From Scatophagus argus (lineage: Eukaryota > Chordata > Actinopteri > Scatophagidae), in the NCBI RefSeq assembly GCF_020382885.2, contig NC_058496.1, positions 22,238,501 to 22,302,500 of the forward strand: a DNA stretch of 64,000 bases. Direction: 5' to 3'. Both the position numbers and the translations under genes were made by a program. The first letter of the stretch is position 1. Every line of letters starts with the position of its first letter. The notes under the pieces were generated by a model. It was given only the letters and a program-made list of their open reading frames with translations, ran no database searches and had not been told where the DNA came from. Below are positions 1-17,369 of the stretch, one piece after another.

Positions 1-1659
1 ATCCCATTGGAATGGTGTTTGTGTCCACCTGATAAATCTAAGTCTGTTGTTCATGCCCTTTTAGCTCTGGTTTGGTCTTTACAGCTCCTGAGAAAAAGGT
101 CTGGCTCTTAAGTTGCTAGGTGTCCCACTTTCTTCATGTGCTAGTCTCTGACTGTTTCTCTATGCTGCTTAGTGCAAAGGGTTTATCAGCTCTTGTTTAA
201 TGTAAACAGAGGGAGCCATACTGAAAATATCCTTGGTAAAATCAAACAAGGAGCTAGTAAAAGAGGCTAAGAAACTTCTTAGAACTAGAGTTAGTGACTC
301 CTAATTTGTGCGTTCAATATTACATGTGACCCCTTTTCTTTCACACATTCATTTAATAAAAGGTTTGAAGGAGCATAATCATTTGTAAGATCAAACCCTC
401 TTACATACATAAATATATATATATGTCAGCCCTGCTTATCTTCTCTCTGTAAATGGTCTATTAATTGATTGGCTCAAACTATCAGTAGCCTATATGGACT
501 TTGTTAAGTGGATACAAGACCAGAAATATAAGCACAAATCTTTTGTATGTTAATGTTCCGTGAAAACACTTGTACCATCATTTTCATTAAAGCAGCACTG
601 GCAAATATCTTCAAAGGAATTTACTGACTCTTGGCATTATCATCGTTCTCTTTTGAAAAGATATATCAGTCAAATTCGTATGAATTGGAGAATGATGATG
701 TAAGGTGTTACAAAACTTTTGCAGGACAGAGCTACTCTTCAACTTTGTGAGAACCACACTTGCTGTAATTGTCCTTGGCTGAGAGAAACCCAATTTGACA
801 AAGAAAGAAATCAAAAGCCATGGTTTGTCTGCAGACGTGGGCTCAGTGACTGCAGCTTTCACAAGGGTGGTTCAGTAGTGATTCAGGGCCAAAAGGCAAA
901 TCACAGGGAGATAAACAAAGTCCAGGTTTAGCCTTGATATAAGTGAAAAGCTGTTTTCTGTTACCAAAGTTGTCTGCAGCTGCAGGTATGAATATTAAAT
1001 GACTCTTGGTTGCTCTAAAAATAAGCAACGCAATGAGATTTGGACAACAACAAAAATTCTCCAGATGTGAAGAGGTCTAGACAAAACTGGGCAAGGTGAC
1101 AGCAGCTATTATAAGTGTTTTTCCAGTGGCGTGATGTTAAAGTAGGCCCAGCCAAACCCAGCATGGCTATAATTGTTGGTGCTGCTCTGTTCTCTGTTGT
1201 CCTGAATGTGTGAGGTTTGGTCAAGAAGAGGATTATTTTTGTCTCTTTCATGTGAACTCTGTCACGTCCACAAATGCATTCAACGGAAGTAAGCCAAAGC
1301 TTAAGTAAAGTTTCATTTGGTAATTTTTGGACATCACTTTCCTGATTTTTTTAAATTATCCATTAATGATCAAAGTATTAAGTGACCTTTTAACAAATAT
1401 TAGCAGTCATTTTTGCTTTCCAATCATATTGTAAAAAGCAACATATCCTCTGTCATTTGTATGACAGAAATAGATGGAAAATGTTTCACTTTATTGAGGA
1501 ATAAAGCTGAATTAAGGAGGCTATACAAACTATTTCATGGCATGGCAAAATGTAATGATAGTATATTTATGCTGCTCTGTATGAGTTTTAATCAAAATAG
1601 GCCTTTCACTTTCCAGTCACACTTTCACAGTTCTTCTGATCAACTCAGGCTTTGCTGTT

Positions 1660-1671
1660 TGTTCTAACAGT
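1660..1671. repeat. Target-site duplication, left copy
   Basis: TGTTCTAACAGT directly precedes the SINE and recurs exactly at 2037-2048. Confidence 0.85.
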
Positions 1672-2036
1672 AGGGCAGCACGTGGTGCAGTGGTTAGCAC
1701 TGTCACCTCATAGCAAGAGGGTTCCAGGTTCGAATCCCGGTCTGGGCCCTTCTATGTGGAGTTTGCATGTTCTCCCTGTGCCTGCGTGGGTTTTCTCCGG
1801 GTACTCCGGCTTCCTTCCACAATCCCAAAGACATGCACATTAGGTTAATTGGCTACTCTAAATTGTCCCTAGGTGTGAGAGTGTGTGGTTGTCTGTCTTT
1901 GTGTGTTGGCCCTGCGATTGACTGGCGACCAGTCCAGGGTGAACCCCGCCTCTCGCCCGTAGTCAGCTGGGATAGGCTCCAGCTCCCCCCATGACCCTGA
2001 CGGATAAGCGGTTTAGAAAATGGATGAATGGATGGA
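1672..2036 (+). mobile_element. tRNA-derived SINE-like retroposon
   Basis: The 5' part has a pol III A box (TGGTGCAGTGG, 1683-1693) and a perfect B box (GGTTCGAATCC, 1727-1737), 33 nt apart. It is followed by a tRNA-unrelated body and a GGATGAATGGATGGAT-type tail. The body matches a very common teleost interspersed repeat that I recognise by its ACTCCGG and CTGGCGACC stretches. It is flanked by the same 12-bp sequence on both sides, as expected for LINE-mediated insertion. The exact family name is not certain. Confidence 0.85.
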
Positions 2037-2048
2037 TGTTCTAACAGT
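2037..2048. repeat. Target-site duplication, right copy
   Basis: TGTTCTAACAGT directly follows the GGAT tail of the SINE and is identical to 1660-1671. An uninterrupted 12-bp match suggests a fairly recent insertion. Confidence 0.85.
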
Positions 2049-2194
2049 GACTGATTTACTGTACTATGTGTAATGTAAATGCACATTTTTAGGGACTATA
2101 GCTTTGTGAAAAATCCACACAGTGAAGAAAACAATGATACAATAGGGTACAAGATATGCTGTGCCATATCACTGAGTTAAGTTTTTTGGGAGAA

Positions 2195-2450
2195 AAATAT
2201 AATAAGATCAAGAACAGAGCCCTGTGGAGCACCTCACATTAAATATTTTGAGAAGGAGCTACTAAGGTAGAGAATGTCATATTGGACGGATAAGAATTTG
2301 ATCAGTAAAGTGTTCTATAATTCAAATTTGTGAAATGAATGACCACTGCAGAGATAAAATGTCTAAAAGAGCTTTGCTCTCACTGCTGAGCCACAAAGGG
2401 CATAGCATGGTCTGGTAGAGTTACGAATTAAGTAAAAGCAACACCTCAAT
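2195..2450 (+). repeat. Possible degenerate teleost interspersed repeat
   Basis: The stretch containing GAGCCCTGTGGAGCACCTCA and the following text resembles a dispersed teleost repeat known from many fish introns. This is recognition from memory only. No terminal repeats or target duplications were found. Confidence 0.35.
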
Positions 2451-3865
2451 CTTAAATCTGTAACTAAATAATGCTAATAATAGATATACTGAGGAATGTT
2501 TGGAGATCTGTATATCTTACTCCATAGATGAAAATTTTGGGTTAAGACACATGGGCCATGTGTTCATTCATGCACTGCTATTGTACTTGGCTGCTGGTGA
2601 ATGTAGTTCAAAACTCAATAGGTTTGATTCTTATTGTGCCAAAAGGAGATTGTTCTTGATAAATTACAACTTTACAAAATGACTGTGTAATTCAAAAGTC
2701 AAGAGGAAATGGGGTCAGTTATTACTGAATGAAGCTTAATTAGGTTGTGTAGATTAAACTTTTAATGGTCCATATTGTGAAATTGAGCTACTGCAGCAGT
2801 TAATAATACAAAAGAACACCAAATAAAAAAAGAATAGAAAAAAGAAATAAGGCTCAAACATGTGCAAGTAATAATCCCACATTTAGTTCTTATTTTAATG
2901 ATGAACTCTTAAAAGTAATTAATAAAATGTGTTACATAATTAAAGAGAAGCAAATGAGTTGCTTTGTTGATTAGACATATTCAAGGCTTTATTCTGTAGG
3001 CACTGACAAGGTTTGTTAGATTTTTCTGAGTGATGTTCTATCATGTTGAAAGTTTTCTTTCCAGTCAGAAGTCAGAAAACATTAATTAAGTATTGTTTAT
3101 ATAATGTCTTGTCATGTTTTGCTGCTTTAAAGAAGTGCATTGTCTTCTCATCTCAGGTATGTTAAGTGATAACTGGCGACTCCTCCGCTACATATGGCAG
3201 TCTTTAGCTCGCTCCATTTGGTTGTGTCAGCATGCTGTTTTTTGACATAATGGCAAGATGGGGAAATAAATCTTGCACTGGCTGGAGTAACTTCATACCT
3301 GAATAGTCACCATCCTTGCCTGCTACTTAATTGCAATATTACTGGTTCAATTCTATGGATGGATAATGGCAAGTCAGTAGAGTTCCTAGAAAATGCTTGA
3401 GCTAGGAGGAAGTGAGAATTGGTTTGACATCTGATCACATTAGGACAAGTTATATAAGTCAATGGCAGATAAGCATGTCCAAAATATTATAATAAAGATC
3501 AAAAGAAACTGGATGGTAGCTATTTAATTTGTCATGATGGGACAGAAAAAAGCACCAAATACAAGCACCAACTACAAAAGCTAAAAAGTCACAACTGTGT
3601 CCACACTGTTTGACTGGATATTGGATCTCAGGGATGTACAGTGAAATGGCACAGAAATATGAGCCACCACTCTCTGATGTTTAATGGAAAGCATACTGAT
3701 CTAACTATTGGGGATCTCAGGGTCAAAGGACAGGGGTCAGCTGGCTGGTGTGGAACTGAGTTCTGTTTTAGTTTATGAGGCTTTTTATTGAATCTGGTTT
3801 CTGTTAGCTTCTATAAGTGCTGCTTTACAGGCAGATCAGCAGGACTGAGCTGTTTTCACCAAGTG

Positions 3866-3960
3866 ATGGATGCATGAATGGATGGAGGGACAGAGGGATG
3901 GATGGATGGATGGACGGACAGATGGACAGATGGATGGATGGATGGATGGATGGATGGATG
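3866..3960 (+). repeat. GGAT (ATCC) tetranucleotide microsatellite
   Basis: A run of GATG/GGAT units interrupted by GGAC and AGAT variants, purest at 3931-3960. The opposite strand reads as a meaningless Ser/His/Pro-rich open frame. Confidence 0.95.
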
Positions 3961-4324
3961 GGGTGACCTGTTCTGACCCCCTTCAAAAATTTTAAGCAAA
4001 TAAGCAATTCAGAAGAAGGGTTATATACTACAAGGACTATACAGACCTTTTCACTATTCTCACTTATACACCTCTCAGATGTTAGGTGGTTGGACCTGTA
4101 ATGGTAACTGCATGAGGGTGCCAGACTCCATGGACTAATGCTGCTATACATTGGAGCTTGGAGATTTAAAAAAAGGGGGAAAAAACTCAGATAAGGAAAA
4201 GTGCAATGGAAATGTCAATCAAATTCCAAGTCATAAACTTGGGCAAGATCCACCAAGTCTGTCTTTACTGACATAAACACATATGACTTCACAGCAGTAT
4301 TGCAACACAAAGAGTGTACAATTA

Positions 4325-4400
4325 AGTCAAGTCAGTTTTATTTATATAGCTCAGAAAAATCACAAATCACAATGCCTCAACAGGCAATGATAACATTTCT
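4325..4400 (+). repeat. Fragment of a common teleost repeat
   Basis: The segment with TTTTATTTATATAGCTCAGA followed by ATCACAAATCACAA matches the consensus of a dispersed fish element often found in UTRs and introns. The boundaries are vague and it looks old. Confidence 0.55.
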
Positions 4401-5329
4401 AATAGACTGTCAATTGAAGGTGAAGAATATGGACCCAGAATAACAAAAGAGCACCTTGAGATGTTGACAACTCACACCTGTGCCAGAGGACTTCTTCTCC
4501 ACTATGGTGACCTGGAAGTTGCTTGTGAAGTTAGGGTTTTCCTCAACCTCCTCAGCTTTCCTATCAACTTCTAACTTGGAATGGATTGTCAGATAATAAG
4601 GAAAATAAAATTATAATTTGTCCTGCTGTAAACAGGTCAGCGAGGCTAACAAGAAATTCAATGAGAGGTTAGTCAGTCTCAGTCTTTGCACTCCCTCACC
4701 AGTTTAATTAATGTGAGAAGATATTGGTTTGAGACTGATGAACAGCTCTGACCCTGCTTAACACAAATACTGGAGGTAAAGAGAAGCTTGTAAACTCTGT
4801 CCATGAAAAGAGAAAGTCAACATCTCTCAACAACTTCAAAGTTGTCAGATGTACAGATTTACAAATTATTTTTTGTGAGCTTGTAGGACCAGTCTTCAAA
4901 TTTGAAACTGAAGGATCGACCTGTCTAACTTTTAAAAGGACTGCTTTCAACCTCTTTGACCTTGCATTCTGTAGTGTAACACATGGTTGGATTTAAATTC
5001 TGTCATGTGCCTCACGTGTCTAATTTGTTGAATGAAGGTGTGACATTCACCAACATCACTGCATCAAGTCTTTAACACCTTTTAATAGGCCAGGCTGTGG
5101 AGGGTTTTTGTGTGATATTCAAGAAAACTTGTATAAATTCCCTCACATTATTACTAACACTGTCATTCACATCATCAGTCAAACTCATACGTAGCATATA
5201 TAGCATATGTAGCATTATCACAAATTTGTTCTTTCTCCCATTTTCATTTACACACACACACACTGAAGGTGTCTTGATGTTGGTAGTGATGAAGGGCAGC
5301 AACATTGTGTCTGGTGTTTCCATGGCTCT

Positions 5330-5560
5330 TTATGTGTCCTGTGTGCAGGAGGCCCCTCCAGGCGGCCAGCCCTCATTATGAAGCTGTTTAAACAGCTTAG
5401 ATCAACCGACACCTGCTTCTCATTGGAAACAGCAGCAGCTGCTGCCTTGTATTCCTGAAAGGGAAGTGCAGAGCGCCGCGATAAAGTCAACCTCTCTTTG
5501 ATCTTTACACAAATGTCATAAAAAGGAGCTCTTGTTCAGCTCGATCACTTTTTCCTAACA
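5330..5560. promoter_or_regulatory. Possible upstream regulatory element
   Basis: This stretch is more GC-rich than its surroundings. It holds a perfect 18-bp palindrome (AAGCTGTTTAAACAGCTT, 5381-5398), E-box-like CACCTG and CAGCTG motifs and a CAGCAGCAGCTGCTGC block. It lacks coding signal. It is about 3 kb upstream of lox. Regulatory function is inferred from composition alone. Confidence 0.3.
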
Positions 5561-8429
5561 TGAAGGAATCGGTTCAACTACACACATGTGTTGCTGCTGT
5601 AAGCTAGCTGCGTGGCAATCTTCTGCTACTGGCGGAAACAATGGAGCACTATCATTTCTCCTGCTACACAGGACCCAGGTGTAACCAGGTGTACCACAGT
5701 CAAATGTCAAGTGTTTTAACCTGCAGTTCTTCTTATGACCATGACATATTGACATTGAAAAACTCACATGTTGAGTGAAAATAATCCCAACTTCTCTCTA
5801 CAAATGCAAAATACAAAGGCATTAGCATTTCAAAAGTTAGTTTGGATTGAAAATCTGTTGCATTCCCTGAGTTTGATGCAAACAATGATGAAATTACAGT
5901 CATCACAGTGAATGAAAAAGCTAATAGTTAGCAGATACTCCAGTTGTTCCTTCGGGGGACGATGGACAGGTTCATTAGAGACTTGTGGAAACAGTGTGCT
6001 GAAGCATGTGTCCCGTACATCAGGCAGCAGGACAATGGGAACAACAAACTGTAAACATCCTCGGAGTTCAAATGAACTTATGCAGCCCTTTTTGATAAGC
6101 GCTTTACCTTATTATGTCTTCCTGCTTTACTTAAAAATAAATCTTGCTCAAGGTCTGCACTATGGACACTCCAGGTTTGTTTTCAAGATGCGAGGTCAAA
6201 TATTTTAATTCCAGGTGACATTTTGCATCTTAAACTCTTAACAACACCAGGAGTACACACCCATGTTAGTGGCTCTTTGAGACTGTACTCCAGCAAAGTA
6301 GTGCTTTGGGCTAACTGCTAAACAATTAAGCAAGTTAACTTCTTCTAGTTCAGCATGCTAAACTTTGCTAATTGACTATAAACACAAAGTACAGCTGAGG
6401 CTAATGAGAATTACGTTAGTATTGCAAATATTTGATCACAAACTAAAGTATTGGGCAAATTACTGTATAATGCTGAAGAAAATAAAGACAGCAGGATTCT
6501 TTCCCTTGGGATCAATTAGACTGAACCAAATTTCATGCCAATTCATCCAGTTTTTCCTGACATATTTCTGTCTGGACAGAAGCAGTCGAACAACCAACTT
6601 ACTAAATAGAGACAAAAATGTATTGTTATGAAATTAACCTGCAAAAACTGATCTGTATAATATTTTATAGCTGTATGTTTTTTGTATGAATGTTTGTTTG
6701 TTTTTTAGCTAAAGACCATGTTTTATTCTGTGCTGAAGATATTGCTTTATTAGCCAAAGGTAAACAAATACAACTATTAAAGTCCACTGCTGAAGATACC
6801 TGATACTCATTTGAAGTGATATATTGGCATATAACCTGTGTGAAGTAACATAAATGGATCAGCTTAAAAAGAAGGTAAAGCTCTGTGCGTGTGTGTAACT
6901 TACAGTATGTGGGTGGTAAGTTGTGTGTTTTACAGTGTTGTGAGAGAAGGAAACTTCTCAGTTGGTAAGTGCTTCAATTTCAGCTTTTTTTAAAGCATCC
7001 TGAGTGCTCAGCAGGGAAGGGTGGTGTCATTTCTCTAATAAAACAAACAACAAAAGCATCTTGAATGCATTGTACAGTACCTATGAACAAGATTTCATGT
7101 ACATTTAAGTTAAATACCCATGACAATTTTTATGCTAGTTAATTTTTGGCCAGTGTTAGAACAAATGTAAGACAATTTAATAAAGAAAAAAAGACAAAAA
7201 AGGAAAAAGAAAAAATGATGACGGAGCAGTTATTTGCTTCAAAAAATGTAGTGAATAACCTGAAATAAATGGAACATACTGAAGAGATTAAACCTTTTGG
7301 TATTGTGAAAATGCTTTTTTTTAACCTGTGTGGACCCTTTCGATGTAGCTCTGACTTACAGTTGTGTATCTTCAGTTCCAAATGTAAAATCAGACAGTAG
7401 CTCTGACCACAGAGATAATTAGACTGAGACAGTTATGGCCAGAGCATCACTCAAATTGCACCTCTTTCTGTGGACAGAAAAGAATGGGTCAGAATTTAGA
7501 TCTTAAAAAGAAAAAATGCTGCTTTGGCTACAGTCTTTTTTAGTACAGACTCATATGATTTCACTGCTGTTTTGTCATATTAGTGTAGTGCCCATTTAAA
7601 ATGTGCCTGTTTGGAACAGGTCAGTTGTTTGGCTTCCAGTGCTGCTTGCAGCTTTCTTGAGAACCATTCCTCCAAACTACTTCACACTTGACCTTGGGTC
7701 CTTGGCACCAGCTACCTGTGAAGTTGATTGGACGGTGAGAAACCATAAGAAAATACAAATTTACAGCTTTAAGATTAACAGCAACAAATTCTTGTTCTAT
7801 GATTTCCTTCCATTAGAAAAGAAAATTAAAAAATAAATAAAATAAAAAAAATCATAATGCAGAGATTTCAAACTTTCCGCAGAAACATGATAAGTATTTG
7901 GTAAGCTTATTTAAATTACTTTAGCATTCTGCAATTTGAAACTCAAATGCCAAATATTAACCTTGTTAAATCGAGGGATCTGTTGCTGCCTTTTGGGTTG
8001 GCAGAAATGTAAGCTGTAATTGTGTGAGACCTAAAAACAATAATAAATAAAATTCAGTTTTAACTCACTTCTCCGGGACAATGTGAGAAACCACTGGTCC
8101 AGTCTGAAGAGGGACAATGCTTTAGCCCCCTTCTGGAACAACAACAAAAAATACTGATAGTTCATGCTGAGCAAGAAAAATGTTTAAAAACTTTACACTG
8201 AACTGCACCTGCATCCTGAATGTGCAAATATTTCCTTTTAAAGAAACTGATTCGATTTTACACAAAGCAATGATTTTCTGTTTTTGATGTAATGTCTTTT
8301 ACTCACTTTAAAAAGTTTTGTGAATGCCATTAACCAGAAATGACAAATAATTGCAACAAATTTCATCTGGTTGTTGACTCTGAAAGGGTCAAAGTCATAT
8401 CCAACTAATCTTCAGCTTAACGCCCCCCC

Positions 8430-8490
8430 TTTCCTCTCTTTCTCTCTCTCTCTCTCTCTTTCTCTCACACACTCTCTCTGTCTCTCTCTG
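8430..8490 (+). repeat. CT-rich microsatellite upstream of lox
   Basis: TTTCTCTCT-type dinucleotide tract 130 nt before the lox start codon. It is followed by TGTCCACAG (8491-8499), so it could be the polypyrimidine tract of a 3' splice site for a non-coding 5' exon. Confidence 0.85.
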
Positions 8491-8621
8491 TGTCCACAGC
8501 AGCAGCAGAAGTAACTCCTGAACTGTCACACTTGAGAGAAACTCCTCAGATAGGTGGCTGTGTGTGTGAGAAGAAGAAATTGTCTCTTCGTCGTAGATTA
8601 TTAACATATTTATTTCATATC

Positions 8622-13626
<5,005 letters not shown>

Positions 13627-13709
13627 GATGCATCTGCAGTATGAATTTGAAAAGAAGAATGAAGCTTTAAGTTAGATGTGACTGATGTAATTCAATCATA
13701 GCCAGATAA

Positions 13710-13721
13710 AATAAAAATAAA
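13710..13721 (+). terminator. lox: Candidate lox polyadenylation signals
   Basis: Two overlapping-style AATAAA hexamers (13710-13715 and 13716-13721) lie 84-95 nt after the stop codon in an A-rich stretch. Confidence 0.55.
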
Positions 13722-14495
13722 AAAAATATTAAAGCTGCCATAAAACAATTGAAACTGGTTGTCTTAGTCAAAATGAATTGAACAGCAGATCTGGATTACT
13801 GATAATATTTTTTAAATGAGTGTGGCAGGTATTCATGGCAAATTTATTCCGTTTCAAGTTTAGAGGCTCTGGATTCGGTTTCACCAACTATTTGTAAACC
13901 CATGTCAAAGTTTGTGTGATAAGACCTGTAAGTAATGATTTAATCTTGATCTACTAGTTAATCACTACTAACTAGTTCAAATTAGTGGTTTAGGTTGCAA
14001 GATTAAAATTTGTGACATCTTATCTAGTCACAGCTTTACTGATCATATGTCAGTTACGAGGAAACATCTGTGGCAGCGTCCAGTCAGAAGCAAGGCAAAC
14101 TGTAACATCACTAGCTTTAATTTAACTTTTAAAAAGAACAGTTTTAGGAAGCCAGACATATTAACGTTACTTGTCAACTGCAAATACTCATTATATGTAT
14201 CTTTTTTTTATTTATGTCTGTATACCTGAAAAAGTTTGTGTATTTCACAGTTTTTCACAGCATTTATGTAGTTTATAATGAATGTGAAATATCTGATTGC
14301 ACGACTGTACAGATAAATTTAGTCTATTTGGTCATTTAGTTTAATATTACTGGCAGATCATTTGCTAATTTGAGGACTGTATTAAAACTTTATTGATGTA
14401 GTTTGACAACAAGTTTATAAAGCAACCATTAATTAATGAAGTGTCACGTCAGACATGTGTCCATATCACCTCTTCAACAGACCAAAGAAGACATA

Positions 14496-15075
14496 CACTA
14501 CATAGACAAAAGTATTAGGACACCTGGCCCATTACACCAAGAGGGACTTTATTGATGTTGCATTCTAAATAAACAGACAGATTTGCAGCCATAACGACTT
14601 TCTCTCTCCTGGGAAGACTTTCCCAAGATTTCTCCAAGATTTTGGAGTGTTTCTGTGAGAATTTTTGCCCATTCATACAGTAGAGCAATAGTGAGCAAAC
14701 ACTGATGTTGGACAAAAAGGTCTGTCTGACAACCTCCGTTCCAGTTCATCCCAAAGATGTTGGATGGGGTTGAGGTCAGGTCTCTGTGTGGGCCAGTCAA
14801 GTTCATCCACACCAAACTCATCCAGCCATGTCTTTATGGACTTTGCTTTGTGCACTGGGACACAGTCATGCTGGAATAGAAAAGGACCTTCCCCAAACTG
14901 TTGACACAAAGTTGGAAGCACAGCATCGTCCAAAATGTCTTGGTATGCTGAAACATTAAGATTTCCCTTCACTGGGAGTGAGGGGCTCAACCCAACTGCT
15001 TATAAACAGCAACCCCATACCACACCTGAATTCAAAAACAAAGAAGTTTATCTGAATACTTTAGTCTTTATAGTG
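14496..15075 (-). mobile_element. Tc1/mariner-like non-autonomous element with both terminal repeats
   Basis: The element is flanked by TA dinucleotides (14494-14495 and 15076-15077). The left end CACTACATAGACAAAAGTAT and the inverted right end CACTATAAAGACTAAAGTAT match at 17 of 20 positions. Inside is only the C-terminal part of a Tc1 transposase on the minus strand. At 580 bp it lacks the 5' half of a full element (about 1.3 kb or more). It has the same deletion style and the same Glu-to-Gln change as the copy in lox intron 1. Confidence 0.88.
14673..14990 (-). pseudogene. Tc1-like transposase C-terminal fragment
   Basis: The frame reads LPVKGNLNVSAYQDILDDAV, FLFQHDCVPVHKAKSI and RPDLNPIQHLWDELERRL. 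It then shifts frame near 14690, the homologous tail (LLYEWAKILTETLQNL) continuing in another frame to about 14549. The catalytic Glu position is Gln. Confidence 0.85.
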
Positions 15076-17123
15076 TACATGTATATTAGCAAACTAATGT
15101 TAGTTTTGTAAGTTAAGTTAGTTAGCTATGCAACATTGACAGTGAATATGTAGTCATAGTAACAACTAATTTAGAACTATTAAGTGCTACAGTACCTGTT
15201 TAAATTTAGTGATACATACATTTCTATTTAACCACAGCAAAGTATGAGCTTACAGACAAATGGTGCAGCTAGACCCGAGACTATACATACTTGACTTGAT
15301 TTCTAATTTTCCTCCACTGCAGTGAAATGTTCTACTTATTAATAAACATTTTCCTGATGCTTAGAGATACTTGTCATTTACATTTATATTGCAGGTTTAG
15401 TCTTCACAAAAAATTTTAAAATTTACAGATGGAAGCAAATTTTGACTGGGATGCTGATAGATAAGCAGTTTTCCAAAAATTATACACATGACTAAAGGTC
15501 AGATAGGACAGGGATCAAGATGGACTTGTAAGTTATAAAGTTTTCAGCTTTTTATATTATAGTAGTCAGTTTTGTTTTTTGTTTTTTTATTTAATTTTCT
15601 TTTCTCATGGCCATAGGAGTTTTTTTTTGTGGTGTTGACATTACAACCTTGTCTTTCTGATCAACAAATAGCTATTTTAATGCTGACAAAACTATTTTTT
15701 ATTGAGAAGACAGCTGTCTTATTATTTTTTCATCACACAGCTGACAAACCCACTTTCTCATGATAATTGTTTGATTACAACTAGTTACACATATACATGT
15801 TCTCCCAGAGCTTCCATAGACTTCTTTCATACAATATGTAATACAACTGACATTTTAATGTTAATTTAATGTTTTTAATTTGAGGAATTGCACAATGACA
15901 GCTTCTGGGCATTTTCAGAGAAAACTGACCACAGCAGTTTCTGTTTTGGAACTTATTTTAAGATTTTATTTTACTAATGTTTTTTTTTTTCAGTTTCTGT
16001 TTTTTTTTCTTTCCTGTCCATTATCGGTGCTGTAGAGTAGATCTGTGATTTTTGGTGCTCATCGAGGTTTGCACTTTGTCCCATCTTGTGTCACCAGAAG
16101 GATACAAAATGGCTGCTGGTGGAACTCCTGATGGAATTTAGATTTACACACTAATGTGTATATTTCTGTTAGTGAATGCTGTATAGCGGGTGTGTACAGA
16201 GTACACAGTGTGTGCTCTTGTACTTGTCAACCAGTAATCACACATACCCGCAGAGCTGTATATAGGCAAGCCGACATCTCATGTTATCAACCTGCATTAC
16301 TGCTCTATATCACATTAATAAAGTTTGCTTGAATGTTGGCATGTGTTTATATTTATTTAATCATTTATTATTTTTCATTATTATATTATCAACGTCATTA
16401 TGCTAAGAACAGACTGTACATTAACAGATGTAAAAACAGTAAATATTAGAATGGTGTAACACATATATATGATAATTTTTGAGGCAGTTGTGTGTATGTT
16501 TATTCAAGCTTTTAACTTTAAATGTCTACAAACAATATTTAGGCAAACGTTTTTGCTTAAGCCATTTCAGATATCTGAACTTTGTATTAATGTTGATGTT
16601 ACACTGCGAATGATCAGTAGTGTATTTATGTTTATAAACAACTGTATTTTTGAGTACAGTTTTTGGCTTCTCTGTCTCATATGATACAGTATGTCCCACA
16701 TATCTGAGAACTTTTTTCCTTTAAGAATATCCATTTCTCCTAATAATATATTATTGTCACAAGTTTCTGAAGCTGAATAAACAGAGACTGTAATATATTA
16801 CTTGGCAAAGCATCAAAGAACACATTCTTTTGTGGCAACATGTAACTTATATTTATGTTAGAAAGTAACTATGAACACTCTATTTTCCTTTCTGTATTGC
16901 ACATTTGTAGATGCTTTATCTGAGCCCTTCTCTTAATCACAGTTAGAACTGAACATTCTTGGTTTTAATGAACTCCTGCTTCAAATCGAGCTAAAGCAGA
17001 ATAATGAGATAATGAATTATTATATTATTATGTATATTATATTATTTCATAACAATGTTTAATCTGGTCAGAAATTAATTGATTTGATTTAATTAAAAAA
17101 ATTTAAATTTAAATTTAAAAGCT

Positions 17124-17369
17124 GGGTAATTACTTCTCTGCATTTAACCCATCACTGATTGAAACAGTGAAACACGCAGGAATTGTCGGGTACCCAGTGA
17201 GCAAATTGGGGCTTACATGCCTTGCTCTATTATTAATTTGCTTAATTATTGCATTATTAATCACTCCACCCCACCAAGTTTTTCCTGCCAGTCCAGTCCA
17301 GGGGGAATCAAACCGGCGACCCTCAGGTCTCAAGCCGCCTCTCCAACCTCTAGGCCACGACTGCTCCCT
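17124..17369 (-). mobile_element. tRNA-derived SINE, minus strand
   Basis: Read on the minus strand, the head has an A box TGGCCTAGAGG (17357-17347) and a near-perfect B box GGTTTGATTCC (17314-17304). The body ends in GGTTAAATGCAGAGAAGTAA, the tail typical of an abundant teleost tRNA-type SINE. The middle is AT-rich and diverged. No clear target duplication was found. Confidence 0.8.

Larger units (their letters stand above)
1..8621. other. Intergenic region upstream of lox
   Basis: No convincing coding exon is visible here. The open frames are short, lack family motifs and overlap repeats. The region is AT-rich and holds a tRNA-derived SINE (1672-2036), a GGAT-type microsatellite (about 3866-3960), a fragment resembling a common teleost repeat (4325-4400), another possible repeat fragment (about 2195-2450), a possible regulatory element (5330-5560) and a CT-rich tract just before lox (8430-8490). 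The left neighbour of lox in human (SRFBP1) is not seen. Confidence 0.6.

Noticed and set aside
1683..1737. Possible tRNA gene (A and B boxes)
   Set aside because: There is no acceptor-stem pairing around it, and the sequence continues into a SINE body with tail and target duplication.
3825..4151. 108-aa minus-strand open frame with His/Pro/Ser repeats
   Set aside because: It is a translation of the GGAT microsatellite; the repeat units are not a protein motif, nor are they CRISPR repeats, as there are no spacers.
8490..8621. In-frame N-terminal extension of lox
   Set aside because: The 44 extra residues precede the signal peptide, contain no conserved sequence and overlap a likely 5' UTR or splice acceptor.
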